Shown here one piece after another: positions 26,338 to 35,707 of a stretch of 64,000 bases of DNA; position 1 is the stretch's first letter; every line of letters starts with the position of its first letter. Under the pieces are notes generated by a model. That model was not told the DNA's origin, did not search any database, and saw nothing but the letters and a program-made list of their open reading frames with translations. Position numbers and translations under genes: made by a program. Source of the DNA: JAIVJG01 sp964236735 (lineage in GTDB: Bacteria > Acidobacteriota > Blastocatellia > Pyrinomonadales > Pyrinomonadaceae). The stretch lies in assembly GCA_964236735.1 (NCBI GenBank), contig CAXSFM010000022.1, positions 8,680 to 72,679 on the forward strand, given 5' to 3'.

Positions 26338-27084
26338 TCACGCTCTGGCGACGGTGAGGACGAACACTTCAGCCGCGCCCGCCGCACGCAGGACGCTCGC
26401 GCAGGCCGAGACGGTCGCGCCGGTCGTGAACACGTCGTCTATGAGCAGGATGCGTTCATCTTCGACGAGTCGCGGGCGCGCGACGCGAAAAGCGTCTTCA
26501 ACCGTTTCGCGTCGCGCGCGTGCGTCCATTCCCGCGCGGTGTTGCTCTGTGTGCGTGACGCGCACGAGACTCAACACATCGAGCGGCAGTTTGGTGAAAG
26601 ATGAAAGCGCGCCTCCGAGCAGAGCGGCTTGATTAAAACCGCGCTCGCGTTCGCGCTCAGGATGAAGCGGCACGGGCACGATGCGCGTCGCCGTCGAGAG
26701 CGGCGCGCGCCGTTGTGTCTCCAACAGTAAACGCGCGAGGCGTGCGCCAACGTGCGGCTCGCGCTTTAAGTTAAGGACGGATGCGCGCAACGCGCCCTCG
26801 TAAATGCCGCACGCGCGCGCCACCGTAAAACTCTCCGGCTCGCAACGACGGCAGCGCACTCCTTCTTTCTTCTCGTCCGGCAACTCGCCGAGCGCGGGTG
26901 CGCCACACTTCCAGCAAAAAGTCTCCGCCCCTGTGAAGATGCGCGTCCGTGCCCAGCACGCCTCGCACGCAGGATTATCGTCGCGCCGCTCGACGCTCTT
27001 GACGCCGCACGACGCGCAGGCTTGCGGAAATAAAAGCGCGAGCGTTGCGTCGCAAAGTTGATTGATGTTGTCCGTCAATTTCAT
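26338..27084 (-). CDS. ComF-family amidophosphoribosyltransferase-like protein
   Basis: The product is about 248 residues. The N-terminal double zinc-finger region has CASCG ... CEACW and CWKCG ... CRRC. The PRTase core carries RIVPVPLHPERERERGFNQA and the PRPP loop ILLIDDVFTTGATVSA. ComF-like proteins support DNA uptake in competent bacteria, but they are widespread and often of unknown role; no other competence genes are nearby. The start at 27084 is a choice, since ATGs at 27102 and 27126 are also possible. Confidence 0.88.
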   Translation of the reverse strand: MKLTDNINQLCDATLALLFPQACASCGVKSVERRDDNPACEACWARTRIFTGAETFCWKCGAPALGELPDEKKEGVRCRRCEPESFTVARACGIYEGALRASVLNLKREPHVGARLARLLLETQRRAPLSTATRIVPVPLHPERERERGFNQAALLGGALSSFTKLPLDVLSLVRVTHTEQHRAGMDARARRETVEDAFRVARPRLVEDERILLIDDVFTTGATVSACASVLRAAGAAEVFVLTVARA

Positions 27085-27166
27085 GGTGAGGCTCTTTCGC
27101 ATCTCAAAGCGCGTTTGATGAAACACACGCGCGAGTTTTTCAATTCGCGCACAGGATAAACGAAAA

Positions 27167-27200
27167 GCCTCGCGGTTGGGAATGTTCCCAGCCGCGAGGC
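27167..27200 (-). terminator. Rho-independent terminator after the DksA/TraR-like gene
   Basis: A 16-bp near-perfect stem (27185-27200 with 27167-27182, one G-T pair) with a 2-nt turn lies 32 nt past the stop on the minus strand and is followed by CTTTTCG. A run of seven T precedes it on the same strand. Confidence 0.75.
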
Positions 27201-27232
27201 CATAAAAAAATTACCGCTCCGATGTAGTGCCT

Positions 27233-27601
27233 TTAATCCTCGTCGTTATTCAACAGGCCACGCTCCTGTAAATCCTGACACTTGAGACAGTAGCGCGCCC
27301 ACGGCACGGCGTCGAGACGTTTTTCCTGCACCGCTTCGCCGCAGTTGACGCACTCGCCGAACTCGCCCGCATCGGCGCGCTTCAAAGCCTCGTCTATTAA
27401 TTCAAGCAGGCGGCGGTCGTTGGCCGACATCGAAATTAAAAGTTCTTTGGTGTAAGCGTTGGCCGCCATGTCCGCAGGGTCTTGCGTTGCTTCGAGATCG
27501 CGCTCGCGGCTCGATAGCTCGGCCTCTGTGACCTGCCTGAACAACGTCTCGCGCCGCTCAAAGAGACGGTCGCGGTACGGCTTCGTCTTTCTTTTATCCA
27601 T
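27233..27601 (-). CDS. DksA/TraR-family C4 zinc-finger protein
   Basis: The 122-residue product has an N-terminal coiled-coil hairpin and a C-terminal zinc finger (CVNCGEAVQEKRLDAVPWAR, then CLKC). Proteins of this class bind the RNA polymerase secondary channel and modulate transcription with ppGpp. The ribosome-binding site GAAGGGAG upstream of the ATG at 27601 excludes the longer TTG start at 27622. The acidic tip that decides DksA-like activity cannot be judged here. Confidence 0.88.
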   Translation of the reverse strand: MDKRKTKPYRDRLFERRETLFRQVTEAELSSRERDLEATQDPADMAANAYTKELLISMSANDRRLLELIDEALKRADAGEFGECVNCGEAVQEKRLDAVPWARYCLKCQDLQERGLLNNDED

Positions 27602-27709
27602 GTTGTGATCTGCTCCCTTCAAACCCGACTTGTTCTGTAATTTCAGCCTGGCAATTTGTTAAGACGCGCAAGCTGCCTATCTTCAAATCACGACTCAAAA
27701 AAATCCTTC

Positions 27710-28174
27710 TCACTTCTGATACGGCAATCCGCGTTGAATCGTGTACGCGCGATAAAGTTGCTCGACTAAAACGACGCGCGCTATCTCGTGCGTCAACGTC
27801 AGAGGCGACAGAGACCAGCGCACGTCCGCACGCTTTCGCACTTCAGTCGAGACGCCGAGATGACCTCCGACGACGAAAGCCACTTCTTTCAAAGAGCGCG
27901 TCTGCCATTCGTCCAGACGCGCCGCCAACTCCGGCGAACTCCACGCGGTCGCCCCCTCTACATCGAGCAAAACCGTCAAGGCATCAGATGCCAAAACACC
28001 TATGATTCGTTTGCCCTCTTCATCGAGACAAATTCGTTCATCGGTGCTGCCGCTCTCGCGCAACTCGACGACTTCCGCGCGCGCAAACCGCGCCAGCCTT
28101 TTCAAATAATCCTCGACGAGCGCGCGCAAATGCTCGTTCCGTGTCTTGCCGATCCAGATCAAACGCAAACGCAT
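27710..28174 (-). CDS. rlmH: 23S rRNA (pseudouridine1915-N3)-methyltransferase
   Basis: The 154-residue SPOUT methyltransferase has the knot region FVVGGHLGV (usually VIGGA.G) followed by WSLSPLTLTHEIARVVLVEQLYRAYTIQRGLPY, a highly conserved C-terminus. It methylates pseudouridine 1915 in helix 69 of 23S rRNA. Its neighbours rsfS, nadD and obg form the common bacterial cluster, here interrupted by the sigma-54 activator gene. Confidence 0.95.
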   Translation of the reverse strand: MRLRLIWIGKTRNEHLRALVEDYLKRLARFARAEVVELRESGSTDERICLDEEGKRIIGVLASDALTVLLDVEGATAWSSPELAARLDEWQTRSLKEVAFVVGGHLGVSTEVRKRADVRWSLSPLTLTHEIARVVLVEQLYRAYTIQRGLPYQK

Positions 28175-28180
28175 GAAAGC

Positions 28181-28255
28181 AGTGCCCGGTGTTCAGTGGT
28201 TAGTGTTCAGAGCCGGAGTCTTGACTGGACACCGGCCACTGCCCACTGCCCACTG
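28181..28255. repeat. Heptad inverted-repeat element (CAGTGGG type)
   Basis: The left arm GTGTTCA, GTGGTTA, GTGTTCA pairs with the right arm built of CACTGCC heptads (28224-28255). On the minus strand it encodes the last ~16 residues of the sigma-54 activator and reaches to just before rlmH. Confidence 0.85.
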
Positions 28256-29177
28256 TTTTGTCCCGCGCGAGACGCTCGTACAAATTCTTGCGGCTGATGC
28301 CTAAGAGCCGCGCCGCTTCAGACTTATTGCCGCGCGCGACGATGAGCGTCTCTCTGACGTACTCGGCTTCGAGTTCGGCCAGCGTCAGGCGTTGAACGCC
28401 ATGCGCGCCCGCGTTCGCCGCCGCCAGACGCACCGCCGCAGGCAAATCTTCCACGCCGATTTCCGTCTCGTTCGAGAAGATGACGGCGCGCTCGACGATA
28501 TTCGCCAACTCGCGCACGTTCCCGGGAAAGTCGTAGAGGCCGAAGACCTTCAACGCATCCGGCGTGAACTTGCGCGCCGCACGCCCATGCTTAAGGGCGT
28601 AGGATTCAAGGAGCGTTTCGGCGAGCGGCAGCACGTCTTCAGCGCGCTCGCGAAGCGGCGGAACCAAAATGCGTACGACGTTCAGGCGGTAGAACAAATC
28701 TTCGCGGAACGCGCGACGCCGGACAGCTTCATCCAGATCAATGTTCGTGAGCGCGAGCAGGCGCGCATCAACGCGCACGGTGCGACGGCCTCCCAAGCGT
28801 TCAAACTCTCGACGCTCGATGACGCGCAAAAGTTTCGCCTGCGCGTCCATCGTGAGATGCGCGATTTCATCAAGGACGAGCGTTCCCTTGTGCGCCGCTT
28901 CGAGCCTGCCGGGTTTCGTCTGCGTCGCGCCCGTGAACGCTCCGCGCTCGTAGCCGAACAATTCCGCTTCCAGCAATTCGCCCGGCAGCGACGCGCAATC
29001 AATCTTGACGTATGGGCCCAGAGCGCGCGGGCTGAAAGCGTGGATGAACAGCGCGAGCGCGTCTTTGCCCGCGCCGGACTCGCCCGTCACGAGGACGTTG
29101 GCGTCCGTCGCCGCCACGCGACCCGCGAGCCTGAGAGCTTCGCGCATCGCTCCCGATTGCGCGACGATCTCGATCAA
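28200..29177 (-). CDS. Sigma-54-dependent transcriptional activator lacking a receiver domain
   Basis: The 325-residue product starts directly at the AAA+ domain (MIEIVAQSGAMREAL). Walker A GESGAGKD lies near residue 31, the sigma-54 contact loop GAFTGA near 78, Walker B GTLVLDEIAHL near 96, and the R-finger region FREDLFYRLNVVRI near 145. A Fis-type HTH follows (NKSEAARLLGISRKNLYERL, about 283-302). No N-terminal receiver, PAS or GAF domain is present, so regulation must come from another protein, from ligand binding or from concentration. The C-terminal GSGQWPVSSQDSGSEH is encoded by the heptad element rather than by family sequence. Confidence 0.9.
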   Translation of the reverse strand: MIEIVAQSGAMREALRLAGRVAATDANVLVTGESGAGKDALALFIHAFSPRALGPYVKIDCASLPGELLEAELFGYERGAFTGATQTKPGRLEAAHKGTLVLDEIAHLTMDAQAKLLRVIERREFERLGGRRTVRVDARLLALTNIDLDEAVRRRAFREDLFYRLNVVRILVPPLRERAEDVLPLAETLLESYALKHGRAARKFTPDALKVFGLYDFPGNVRELANIVERAVIFSNETEIGVEDLPAAVRLAAANAGAHGVQRLTLAELEAEYVRETLIVARGNKSEAARLLGISRKNLYERLARDKTVGSGQWPVSSQDSGSEH

Positions 29178-29196
29178 TGTTCGTCTCTCAACTCTG

Positions 29197-29727
29197 TCAC
29201 TGGACGTTTCTCAAAGAGTCGGCTTCCGCCACGCCTCCGGCGGCGGCGATGTCTGCCGGCAGCAAGACGGGCGTCGCGTCGCGCCACAGCCGGTCGAGGT
29301 CGAAGAAGCGGCGCGACTTCTCATCAAAAATGTGGAAGATGAAGTCGCCGTAATCGAGCAGCACCCACTCCGCGCTCTTGTAGCCTTCGATGCGCGCCGG
29401 ACGCTTGCCGATCTCTTTCAACTTTTCGACGACAGCGTCGGCGACGGCCTGCACCTGCCGGACGTTCGTGCCGCTGGCGATGAGAAAAAAATCCGTGAAG
29501 CTCGCGATCTGACGCAAATCGAGCGCGACGATGTTGAGAGCCTTCCTGTCGCTCGCCGCACGCAGAGCCGTCAGCATCCGTTCGTCGAGTCCTTCCTCGT
29601 CGCTGCCGCCGTCACCCGCCTTCGCTTCAACTGTTGCGGCGGACTCCCCGACCTGCGCGTCCTCTTCTTCCTGTCGCGCGCGCTTAGTGCGTTTGTTCGT
29701 TTCCGTCGTCAATGAATTTTCTTTCAT
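29197..29727 (-). CDS. rsfS: Ribosomal silencing factor RsfS
   Basis: The 176-residue product has a DUF143 core of ~110 residues (ALNIVALDLRQIASFTDFFL ... WVLLDYGDFIFHIFDEKSR). An N-terminal charged extension of ~50 residues precedes it. RsfS binds uL14 on the 50S subunit and blocks subunit joining under starvation. The 5' end overlaps the nadD 3' end by 44 bp, indicating co-translation. Confidence 0.93.
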   Translation of the reverse strand: MKENSLTTETNKRTKRARQEEEDAQVGESAATVEAKAGDGGSDEEGLDERMLTALRAASDRKALNIVALDLRQIASFTDFFLIASGTNVRQVQAVADAVVEKLKEIGKRPARIEGYKSAEWVLLDYGDFIFHIFDEKSRRFFDLDRLWRDATPVLLPADIAAAGGVAEADSLRNVQ

Positions 29728-30418
29728 GCGTCTCTCGATAAAGCTGATATTTTTCGATGTAATGCGCGACCGCCGCTGGCAACGGCAGCGCGCTCAAATC
29801 TGTGTCCGCGTCCAAACTCTGCAAAGAGCGACGCACGGAAGTCGCCGCCACATCCAACATCGCCGCGTCCGTCAGATAAATGCGCGGCGCGCTCTTTTCA
29901 TCAAGAGCGCGCTCAACTTCCGCACTGTCCGCGCCGCGCAAATCCACAACACGCTCGCGTATCGCCGGCGTGACGTGCGACGTGCTCAACTCGTAACCGG
30001 GTCTGGTCACGACGAGATGATCTGTGAGCGACAAGACGCGCTCCCATTCGCGCCACGTCCCGATTTCCATCCATGAGTCCGCCCCCATCACGAAGAACAG
30101 CCGCGCCGACTGTCCGAGCGTCTCTTGAAAGCGCGCGAGCGTCTCAACTGTGTACGGCTTCTCCGGCGCGTCCAACTCGACGGTCGAAACACGAAAGCGT
30201 CTCTCGTCCTGCGTCGCCAGCGCGAGCATCGCGTAACGATGGAGCGGCGCGCTCGTCCGCGCGTGGCGTTTGTGCGGCGCGACGTAAGCCGGGATGAAAA
30301 GAACTTCGTCGAGCGCGAACAACTTCGACAACTCGCGCGCCACCGCCACGTGACCGGCGTGCACCGGATCGAAAGTCCCGCCGTAGAGAGCGATGCGCCT
30401 GAGACTACTCGCCATCAT
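29684..30418 (-). CDS. nadD: Nicotinate-nucleotide adenylyltransferase
   Basis: The product is about 244 residues. The N-terminal GGTFDPVHAGHVAVA carries the (T/H)xGH nucleotidyltransferase signature, and VAATSVRRSL near the end is the ISSTxxR-like motif. It converts nicotinate mononucleotide plus ATP to deamido-NAD. The start at 30418 (or 30415) precedes the conserved RIALYGGTFDP; the frame further upstream is arginine-rich shadow sequence. Confidence 0.94.
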   Translation of the reverse strand: MMASSLRRIALYGGTFDPVHAGHVAVARELSKLFALDEVLFIPAYVAPHKRHARTSAPLHRYAMLALATQDERRFRVSTVELDAPEKPYTVETLARFQETLGQSARLFFVMGADSWMEIGTWREWERVLSLTDHLVVTRPGYELSTSHVTPAIRERVVDLRGADSAEVERALDEKSAPRIYLTDAAMLDVAATSVRRSLQSLDADTDLSALPLPAAVAHYIEKYQLYRETHERKFIDDGNEQTH

Positions 30419-30452
30419 TTTCTTTGCAGGCACGAGGACTACTTCCGTGAAG

Positions 30453-31523
30453 TCACTCCTGCTCTGACGATTGCACCGTGTCCATTTCGCCATCGCGCGA
30501 CGAACCGGCATTATCATGCGCGGAGTTGATTTCGTCCAGACGCTGCGCCAGCGCAAAGACGAGTTCACGCACGCCTCGATTCGTCACCGAAGAAATCTCG
30601 TAAAAGTCTAACCCATCCTTCGCCACACGCGAGCGCAAGGCTGCGAGTCGCTCCGGCTCATCGAGCGCGTCGAGCTTCGTCGCGACGACGATCTGCGAAC
30701 GCTCGGCCAACTGCGGGTCATACGCCGCCAACTCTCGATTGATAATCTCGTAATCGCTCACGGGGTCGCGGCCTGAGAGCGACGACACGTCAACGAGGTG
30801 CAGCAGAAATTTCGTCCGCTCGACGTGGCGCAGGAAACGGTCGCCGAGTCCCGCGCCGGCGTGCGCGCCTTCGATGAGGCCGGGAATATCCGCGACGACG
30901 AACGTGCGATAGTCGCCCAGATCAACGACGCCGAGATGCGGCTCCAAAGTCGTGAATGGATAGTCCGCAATCTTCGGCTTGGCGGCTGAGATGGTCGAAA
31001 TCAAAGTTGACTTGCCCGCGTTCGGGAAACCGATGAGTCCCACGTCGGCCAGCAGTTTGAGTTCGAGTTGAAGCTCGCGCTCCTCGCCGGGACTGCCATC
31101 CTGATGATAACGCGGCGCGCGATTCGTCGAAGTCGCGAAGTGAGAATTTCCGAAACCACCGCGCCCGCCCGCCGCCGCGAGCCAACGCTGACCGTCTTCC
31201 GAGAGGTCGCAATAATATTCGCCCGTCTCGCCGTCGAACACCTGCGTGCCGATGGGCACGCGCACCAACACGTCCTCGCCCTCGCGCCCGTAACGGTTCG
31301 AGCCTTCGCCATGCCGCCCGCGCTCCGCCGTGTGCTCCGGGTTGTAACGCAGGTGCAGCAGCGTGTTGATTGAAGAGTCGGCCTGTAGCCACACGTCGCC
31401 GCCGCGACCGCCGTCGCCGCCCGAAGGCCCGCCGCGCGGTACGAACTTCTCACGCCGGAAGGCCGTCACGCCGTTTCCGCCGTGCCCTCCGCGAATCCTG
31501 ATTTTGACGCGATCAATAAACAA
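30453..31523 (-). CDS. obg: GTPase Obg/CgtA
   Basis: The 356-residue product has the glycine-rich Obg fold at residues 1-158 (RIRGGHGGNGVTAFRREKFV and GGDGGRGGDVW). The G domain follows with GFPNAGKS, DIPGLIEGAHAGAGLG and a TKLD specificity motif. The protein acts in 50S assembly and the stringent response. There is no separate C-terminal OCT domain, only a short acidic tail. The start MFIDRVKIRIRGG is standard. Confidence 0.96.
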   Translation of the reverse strand: MFIDRVKIRIRGGHGGNGVTAFRREKFVPRGGPSGGDGGRGGDVWLQADSSINTLLHLRYNPEHTAERGRHGEGSNRYGREGEDVLVRVPIGTQVFDGETGEYYCDLSEDGQRWLAAAGGRGGFGNSHFATSTNRAPRYHQDGSPGEERELQLELKLLADVGLIGFPNAGKSTLISTISAAKPKIADYPFTTLEPHLGVVDLGDYRTFVVADIPGLIEGAHAGAGLGDRFLRHVERTKFLLHLVDVSSLSGRDPVSDYEIINRELAAYDPQLAERSQIVVATKLDALDEPERLAALRSRVAKDGLDFYEISSVTNRGVRELVFALAQRLDEINSAHDNAGSSRDGEMDTVQSSEQE

Positions 31524-31533
31524 AGAAATAAGC

Positions 31534-31614
31534 CTTCAGCGGTCAGCGTTCAGCAGTCAGCTTAAGACAAAGAAGCGTTGAGCTGACTGCTGAACGCTGA
31601 CCGCTGAAAGCTGC
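31534..31614. repeat. Heptad inverted-repeat element (TCAGCAG type)
   Basis: The arms TTCAGCG GTCAGCG TTCAGCA GTCAGC and their complement match at 30 of 31 positions in the same variant order. The element sits just upstream of obg on the minus strand. Confidence 0.92.
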
Positions 31615-31625
31615 AAAATACAAAT

Positions 31626-31663
31626 GACGCCCGACGCCGGAGTGTGCATCCGGCGCGGGCGTC
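31626..31663 (-). terminator. Terminator-like hairpin between rpmA and obg
   Basis: A GC-rich stem of ~14 bp (GACGCCCG/CGGGCGTC outer part) with one bulge and a 9-nt loop is followed on the minus strand by ATTTGTATTTTG. It may terminate or attenuate transcription after rpmA before obg. Confidence 0.6.
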
Positions 31664-31696
31664 GCAACAGAGACGGACTTGCGATAATTCTCCAAA

Positions 31697-32011
31697 CTAT
31701 GCGGAGGCCGACGGAGTTGTTTCTTGCTGATCGGGCGCGCTCACTGCCGCCACTGAATCTGCCGGATACACGCTGATGAACTTGCCGCGCCGTCCCTTGT
31801 CCTCAAACTTTACGAGGCCGTCCACGAGGGCGAACAGCGTGTCGTCCTTGCCGCGCCCGACGTTCGTGCCCGGCTTCCACTTCGTCCCGCGCTGTCGCGC
31901 CAGAATGTTACCGCCGAGTACCTGCTCGCCGCCGAACTTCTTCAAGCCGAGTCGTTGAGCGTTCGAGTCGCGCCCGTTGCGCGAAGAGCCTACACCTTTT
32001 TTATGTGCCAT
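31697..32011 (-). CDS. rpmA: 50S ribosomal protein L27 (bL27)
   Basis: The 104-residue product has the canonical MAHKKGVGSSRNGRDS N-terminus and LGGNILARQRGTKWKPGTNV. It reaches the peptidyl transferase centre. There is no N-terminal cleavage extension of the Firmicutes type. The C-terminus has a short Ala/Ser/Pro tail. It is paired with rplU as usual. Confidence 0.97.
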   Translation of the reverse strand: MAHKKGVGSSRNGRDSNAQRLGLKKFGGEQVLGGNILARQRGTKWKPGTNVGRGKDDTLFALVDGLVKFEDKGRRGKFISVYPADSVAAVSAPDQQETTPSASA

Positions 32012-32024
32012 TGCTTAACTCCAA

Positions 32025-32087
32025 GAGTGGAGGTTAGAAGTTGGATGTTAGCAAACACTCTGCTTTAACTAACCTCTAAGCTCTGCT
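32025..32087. repeat. Heptad inverted-repeat element (GGTTAGA type)
   Basis: The left arm is GAGTGGA, GGTTAGA, AGTTGGA, TGTTAGC. The right arm TTTAACT, AACCTCT, AAGCTCT ends at the rplU stop. It fills the rplU-rpmA gap. Confidence 0.75.
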
Positions 32088-32396
32088 TTATCCGATTGAA
32101 TCAATTTTAACCGCCGTGTAATCCTGACGATGGCCGCGCGTGCGCTTGTACTGCTTGCGACGTTTCTTTTTGAAGACGATGATTTTCTCACCGCGTCCGT
32201 GCTCGACGATGGTGGCGGCGATGCGCGCGCCTTCAACGAGAGGCGATCCGATCTTGACGCCGTCCGCGCCCTCGACGACGAGCGCTTCAAGTTCAACTGC
32301 CGCGCCCGCTTCTTTATCTATTGAAGGGAGACGCACCGTCGCGCCCTCTTCGACGCGAAACTGTTTGCCGCCCGATCTGATGATTGCGTAAGCCAT
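32088..32396 (-). CDS. rplU: 50S ribosomal protein L21 (bL21)
   Basis: The 102-residue product starts MAYAIIRSGGKQFRVEEG and contains KKKRRKQYKRTRGHRQ, the rRNA-binding segment. The start at 32396 is set by GGGAGG 10 nt upstream; the earlier ATG at 32405 overlaps that site. A strong promoter lies at 32450-32478. Confidence 0.97.
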   Translation of the reverse strand: MAYAIIRSGGKQFRVEEGATVRLPSIDKEAGAAVELEALVVEGADGVKIGSPLVEGARIAATIVEHGRGEKIIVFKKKRRKQYKRTRGHRQDYTAVKIDSIG

Positions 32397-32449
32397 TTTC
32401 TTCATCCTCCCAACATAGGCAAGGCCAACTTGCCCCAGAAAAGTCTTTC

Positions 32450-32478
32450 ATTATAGTGACGCTCACATGCTCCGTCAA
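32450..32478 (-). promoter_or_regulatory. Sigma-70-type promoter for rplU-rpmA(-obg)
   Basis: On the minus strand, TTGACG (32478-32473) and TATAAT (32455-32450) are separated by exactly 17 bp. Transcription would start near 32443, about 47 bp before the rplU start codon. Confidence 0.8.
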
Positions 32479-32518
32479 ACCGTGCATCCGCGACGCTTCA
32501 GTGCGTGCCCGCGCGTCA

Positions 32519-33880
<1,362 letters not shown>

Positions 33881-33882
33881 CG

Positions 33883-33936
33883 TCAAGTTCAAGGTTCAAA
33901 GTTCAAAAGCCGTTTTCGACTTTGAACTTTGAACTA
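33883..33936. repeat. Heptad inverted-repeat element (GTTCAAA type)
   Basis: The left arm is GTTCAAG, GTTCAAA, GTTCAAA. The centre is AGCCGTTTTCG. The right arm is CTTTGAA, CTTTGAA, C. It begins at the accB stop codon (TAG at 33936-33934) and ends 2 nt before the accC ATG, leaving no room for another leader. Confidence 0.93.
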
Positions 33937-34674
33937 TTTTTTGATTCCGAACAGCGGCTGGCCGTACTCGACCGGCTGGCCGTTTTCGACGTAGATTTTT
34001 TCCACTGTTCCCGTCGTCTCGGCCTGTATCTCGTTCATCAACTTCATCGCTTCGATGATGCAGACGACCGTGTCGGCTTCGACATGGCTGCCTGCCTTGA
34101 CGAAGGAGTCGGCATTGGGCGAAGACGCGCGATAGAACGTCCCGACAATCGGCGACGTGATGATGTGCAGGTCGTCTTCTTCCTTCGCTTCAACCCGTGC
34201 CACCGACGTTGCCGCCTGAGCAGTCGCGGCGGTAGAAGGCGATTCAGCGCTCGTCGCAGGGGTCGTCGCTTGCGTCTGCTGCGCGGGCTGAGTCGGTGCG
34301 GAGAGTTGTGGCGGCGGCGTAGCATTGCGGCTCAGGCGGACACGAATGTCCGCGTTCTCAAACTCGAAATCCGTCAACTTGTGCGCCGTGAACAACTCGG
34401 TCAACTCGCGCAACTCTTCCATGTTGAGCGCGGTCTCCGTGCGACGAGACGATGATTGCGGCTGCTGTCCGCCCGGCGACTGACGAGATGGCGAGGAGTT
34501 GCTGCCCCCGCGACGACGCCGTCCGCCATGACGACCCGCGCCGCCACCGCGTTCGCTACCTATATCGCCGCCGACACTTCCGCCGCCCCGTTCAGTTTGC
34601 GACGACGACGTGTTGGCCTCGCCGCCTCGTGTCTGTTCGTTGTCTGACGATGAAGGTTGATCTTGATCGCTCAT
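33934..34674 (-). CDS. accB: Acetyl-CoA carboxylase, biotin carboxyl carrier protein
   Basis: The 246-residue product has the biotinyl domain at the C-terminus with EAMKLMNE (biotinylated Lys about 211) and the SPIVGTFYRASSP thumb region. The expected N-terminal helix MEELRELTELFTAHKLTDFE begins only at about residue 85. The preceding ~84 residues are a Ser/Gly/Arg/Gln-rich disordered extension (RHGGRRRRGGSNSSPSRQSP). An internal start at that Met is possible. It precedes accC in the usual accBC pair. Confidence 0.95.
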   Translation of the reverse strand: MSDQDQPSSSDNEQTRGGEANTSSSQTERGGGSVGGDIGSERGGGAGRHGGRRRRGGSNSSPSRQSPGGQQPQSSSRRTETALNMEELRELTELFTAHKLTDFEFENADIRVRLSRNATPPPQLSAPTQPAQQTQATTPATSAESPSTAATAQAATSVARVEAKEEDDLHIITSPIVGTFYRASSPNADSFVKAGSHVEADTVVCIIEAMKLMNEIQAETTGTVEKIYVENGQPVEYGQPLFGIKK

Positions 34675-34741
34675 GCTTTCTGTCTCCGAACAGGCGCGTG
34701 CCTGTTGTGACGCGCGTGAATTTAATTTGCCGGCAAGAGAA

Positions 34742-34783
34742 AAGCCCCAGCGCCGCCTGCCGTCCGGCGACTTCGTTGGGGCT
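34742..34783 (-). terminator. Terminator closing the ribosomal supercluster after rplQ
   Basis: On the minus strand AAGCCCCAACG pairs with CGCTGGGGCTT around a GC-rich apical stem, followed by TTCTCTT. It begins about 88 nt after the rplQ stop and precedes accB. Confidence 0.75.
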
Positions 34784-34870
34784 TGTCCTCAATGAAAAAA
34801 TGCGCGGGCGCGTCTTTGCTCAACCGAGCGGAAGCGACGCGCCCCGCAGACAGCTCGCCCAAATTGAACG

Positions 34871-35608
34871 TTAGTCCGTATCCTTCTCGTTGGCGGTTGA
34901 TTCGGTTTTCTTCGAGCGACGCCCGCCGCTGCCAGCCTTGTCTGCATCATCCGACTCTGGAATCGAAGCCTCGCCCTTGCCGCGCGCTTTGGTTGTCTCA
35001 GGCTTCTCGTATGTGCGGTCGGCTTTCTTGCCGCCACGACGCCCGCCCTTCGCCTCGCTCGACTCTTCAAGTTTCGTCACCGTCTTCTTGCCCGACGCGA
35101 CAGTCTTCGCGCGTTTCTTTGAAGAATCAGCCGCCTCGCGCTCGCGCGGGTTATCAACGAGTTCGATGATCGCGAGTTCAGCGTTATCGCCGTCGCGCCG
35201 ACCAAGTTTGATGATGCGCGTGTAGCCGCCGGGACGATCCTTGAAACGCTCGCCGAGTTCATCGAAGAGACGCTTGACCGCCGCGACGCCCGCCGTGCGA
35301 GGCGCGCGAACCTGGCCGCGCTTGCCCGTCGAGGCCGACTGCCCGCGATTGCCCGCGTGGAAAAAGGCCGCCGCTTGCCGGCGCAGATGCACGGCTTGCA
35401 CGGCGGCTTGATCGCCTTCCAACCCCTGCGCGTTGCGCGAGAGCGTAATCACGCGCTCGACGAACGGGCGCAACTCTTTCGCTTTCGGCAGCGTCGTGAC
35501 GATGCGCTCGTCGCGCGCGTTGATGAGCGAAGTCGCCAGATTACGCAGCATGGACATGCGGTGCTCGGTGGTGCGTCCCAGCTTACGATGTGCTTTTAAG
35601 TGTCGCAT
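34871..35608 (-). CDS. rplQ: 50S ribosomal protein L17 (bL17), long C-terminal tail
   Basis: The core (residues 1-150) has MRHLKAHRKLGRTTEHRMSM and YTRIIKLGRRDGDNAELAII, the complete bL17 fold. It is followed by ~95 residues of Lys/Glu/Ser/Gly-rich tail, which makes the protein 245 residues instead of the usual ~120-135. It is the last gene of the supercluster, separated from rpoA by a heptad element. Confidence 0.96.
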   Translation of the reverse strand: MRHLKAHRKLGRTTEHRMSMLRNLATSLINARDERIVTTLPKAKELRPFVERVITLSRNAQGLEGDQAAVQAVHLRRQAAAFFHAGNRGQSASTGKRGQVRAPRTAGVAAVKRLFDELGERFKDRPGGYTRIIKLGRRDGDNAELAIIELVDNPREREAADSSKKRAKTVASGKKTVTKLEESSEAKGGRRGGKKADRTYEKPETTKARGKGEASIPESDDADKAGSGGRRSKKTESTANEKDTD

Positions 35609-35620
35609 GACAATTCACCA

Positions 35621-35701
35621 GAGTGATGAGTGATGAGTGATGAGTGATGAGTGAAAGACAAAAACTGCCTTGATTCATCGTTCATCATTCCGCATTCATC
35701 A
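35621..35701. repeat. Heptad inverted-repeat element between rpoA and rplQ (AGTGATG type)
   Basis: Left arm of AGTGATG heptads from about 35622; right arm ATTCATC, GTTCATC, ATTCCGC, ATTCATC. Centre AAGACAAAAACTGCCTTG. Confidence 0.9.
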
Positions 35702-35707
35702 AATCTT

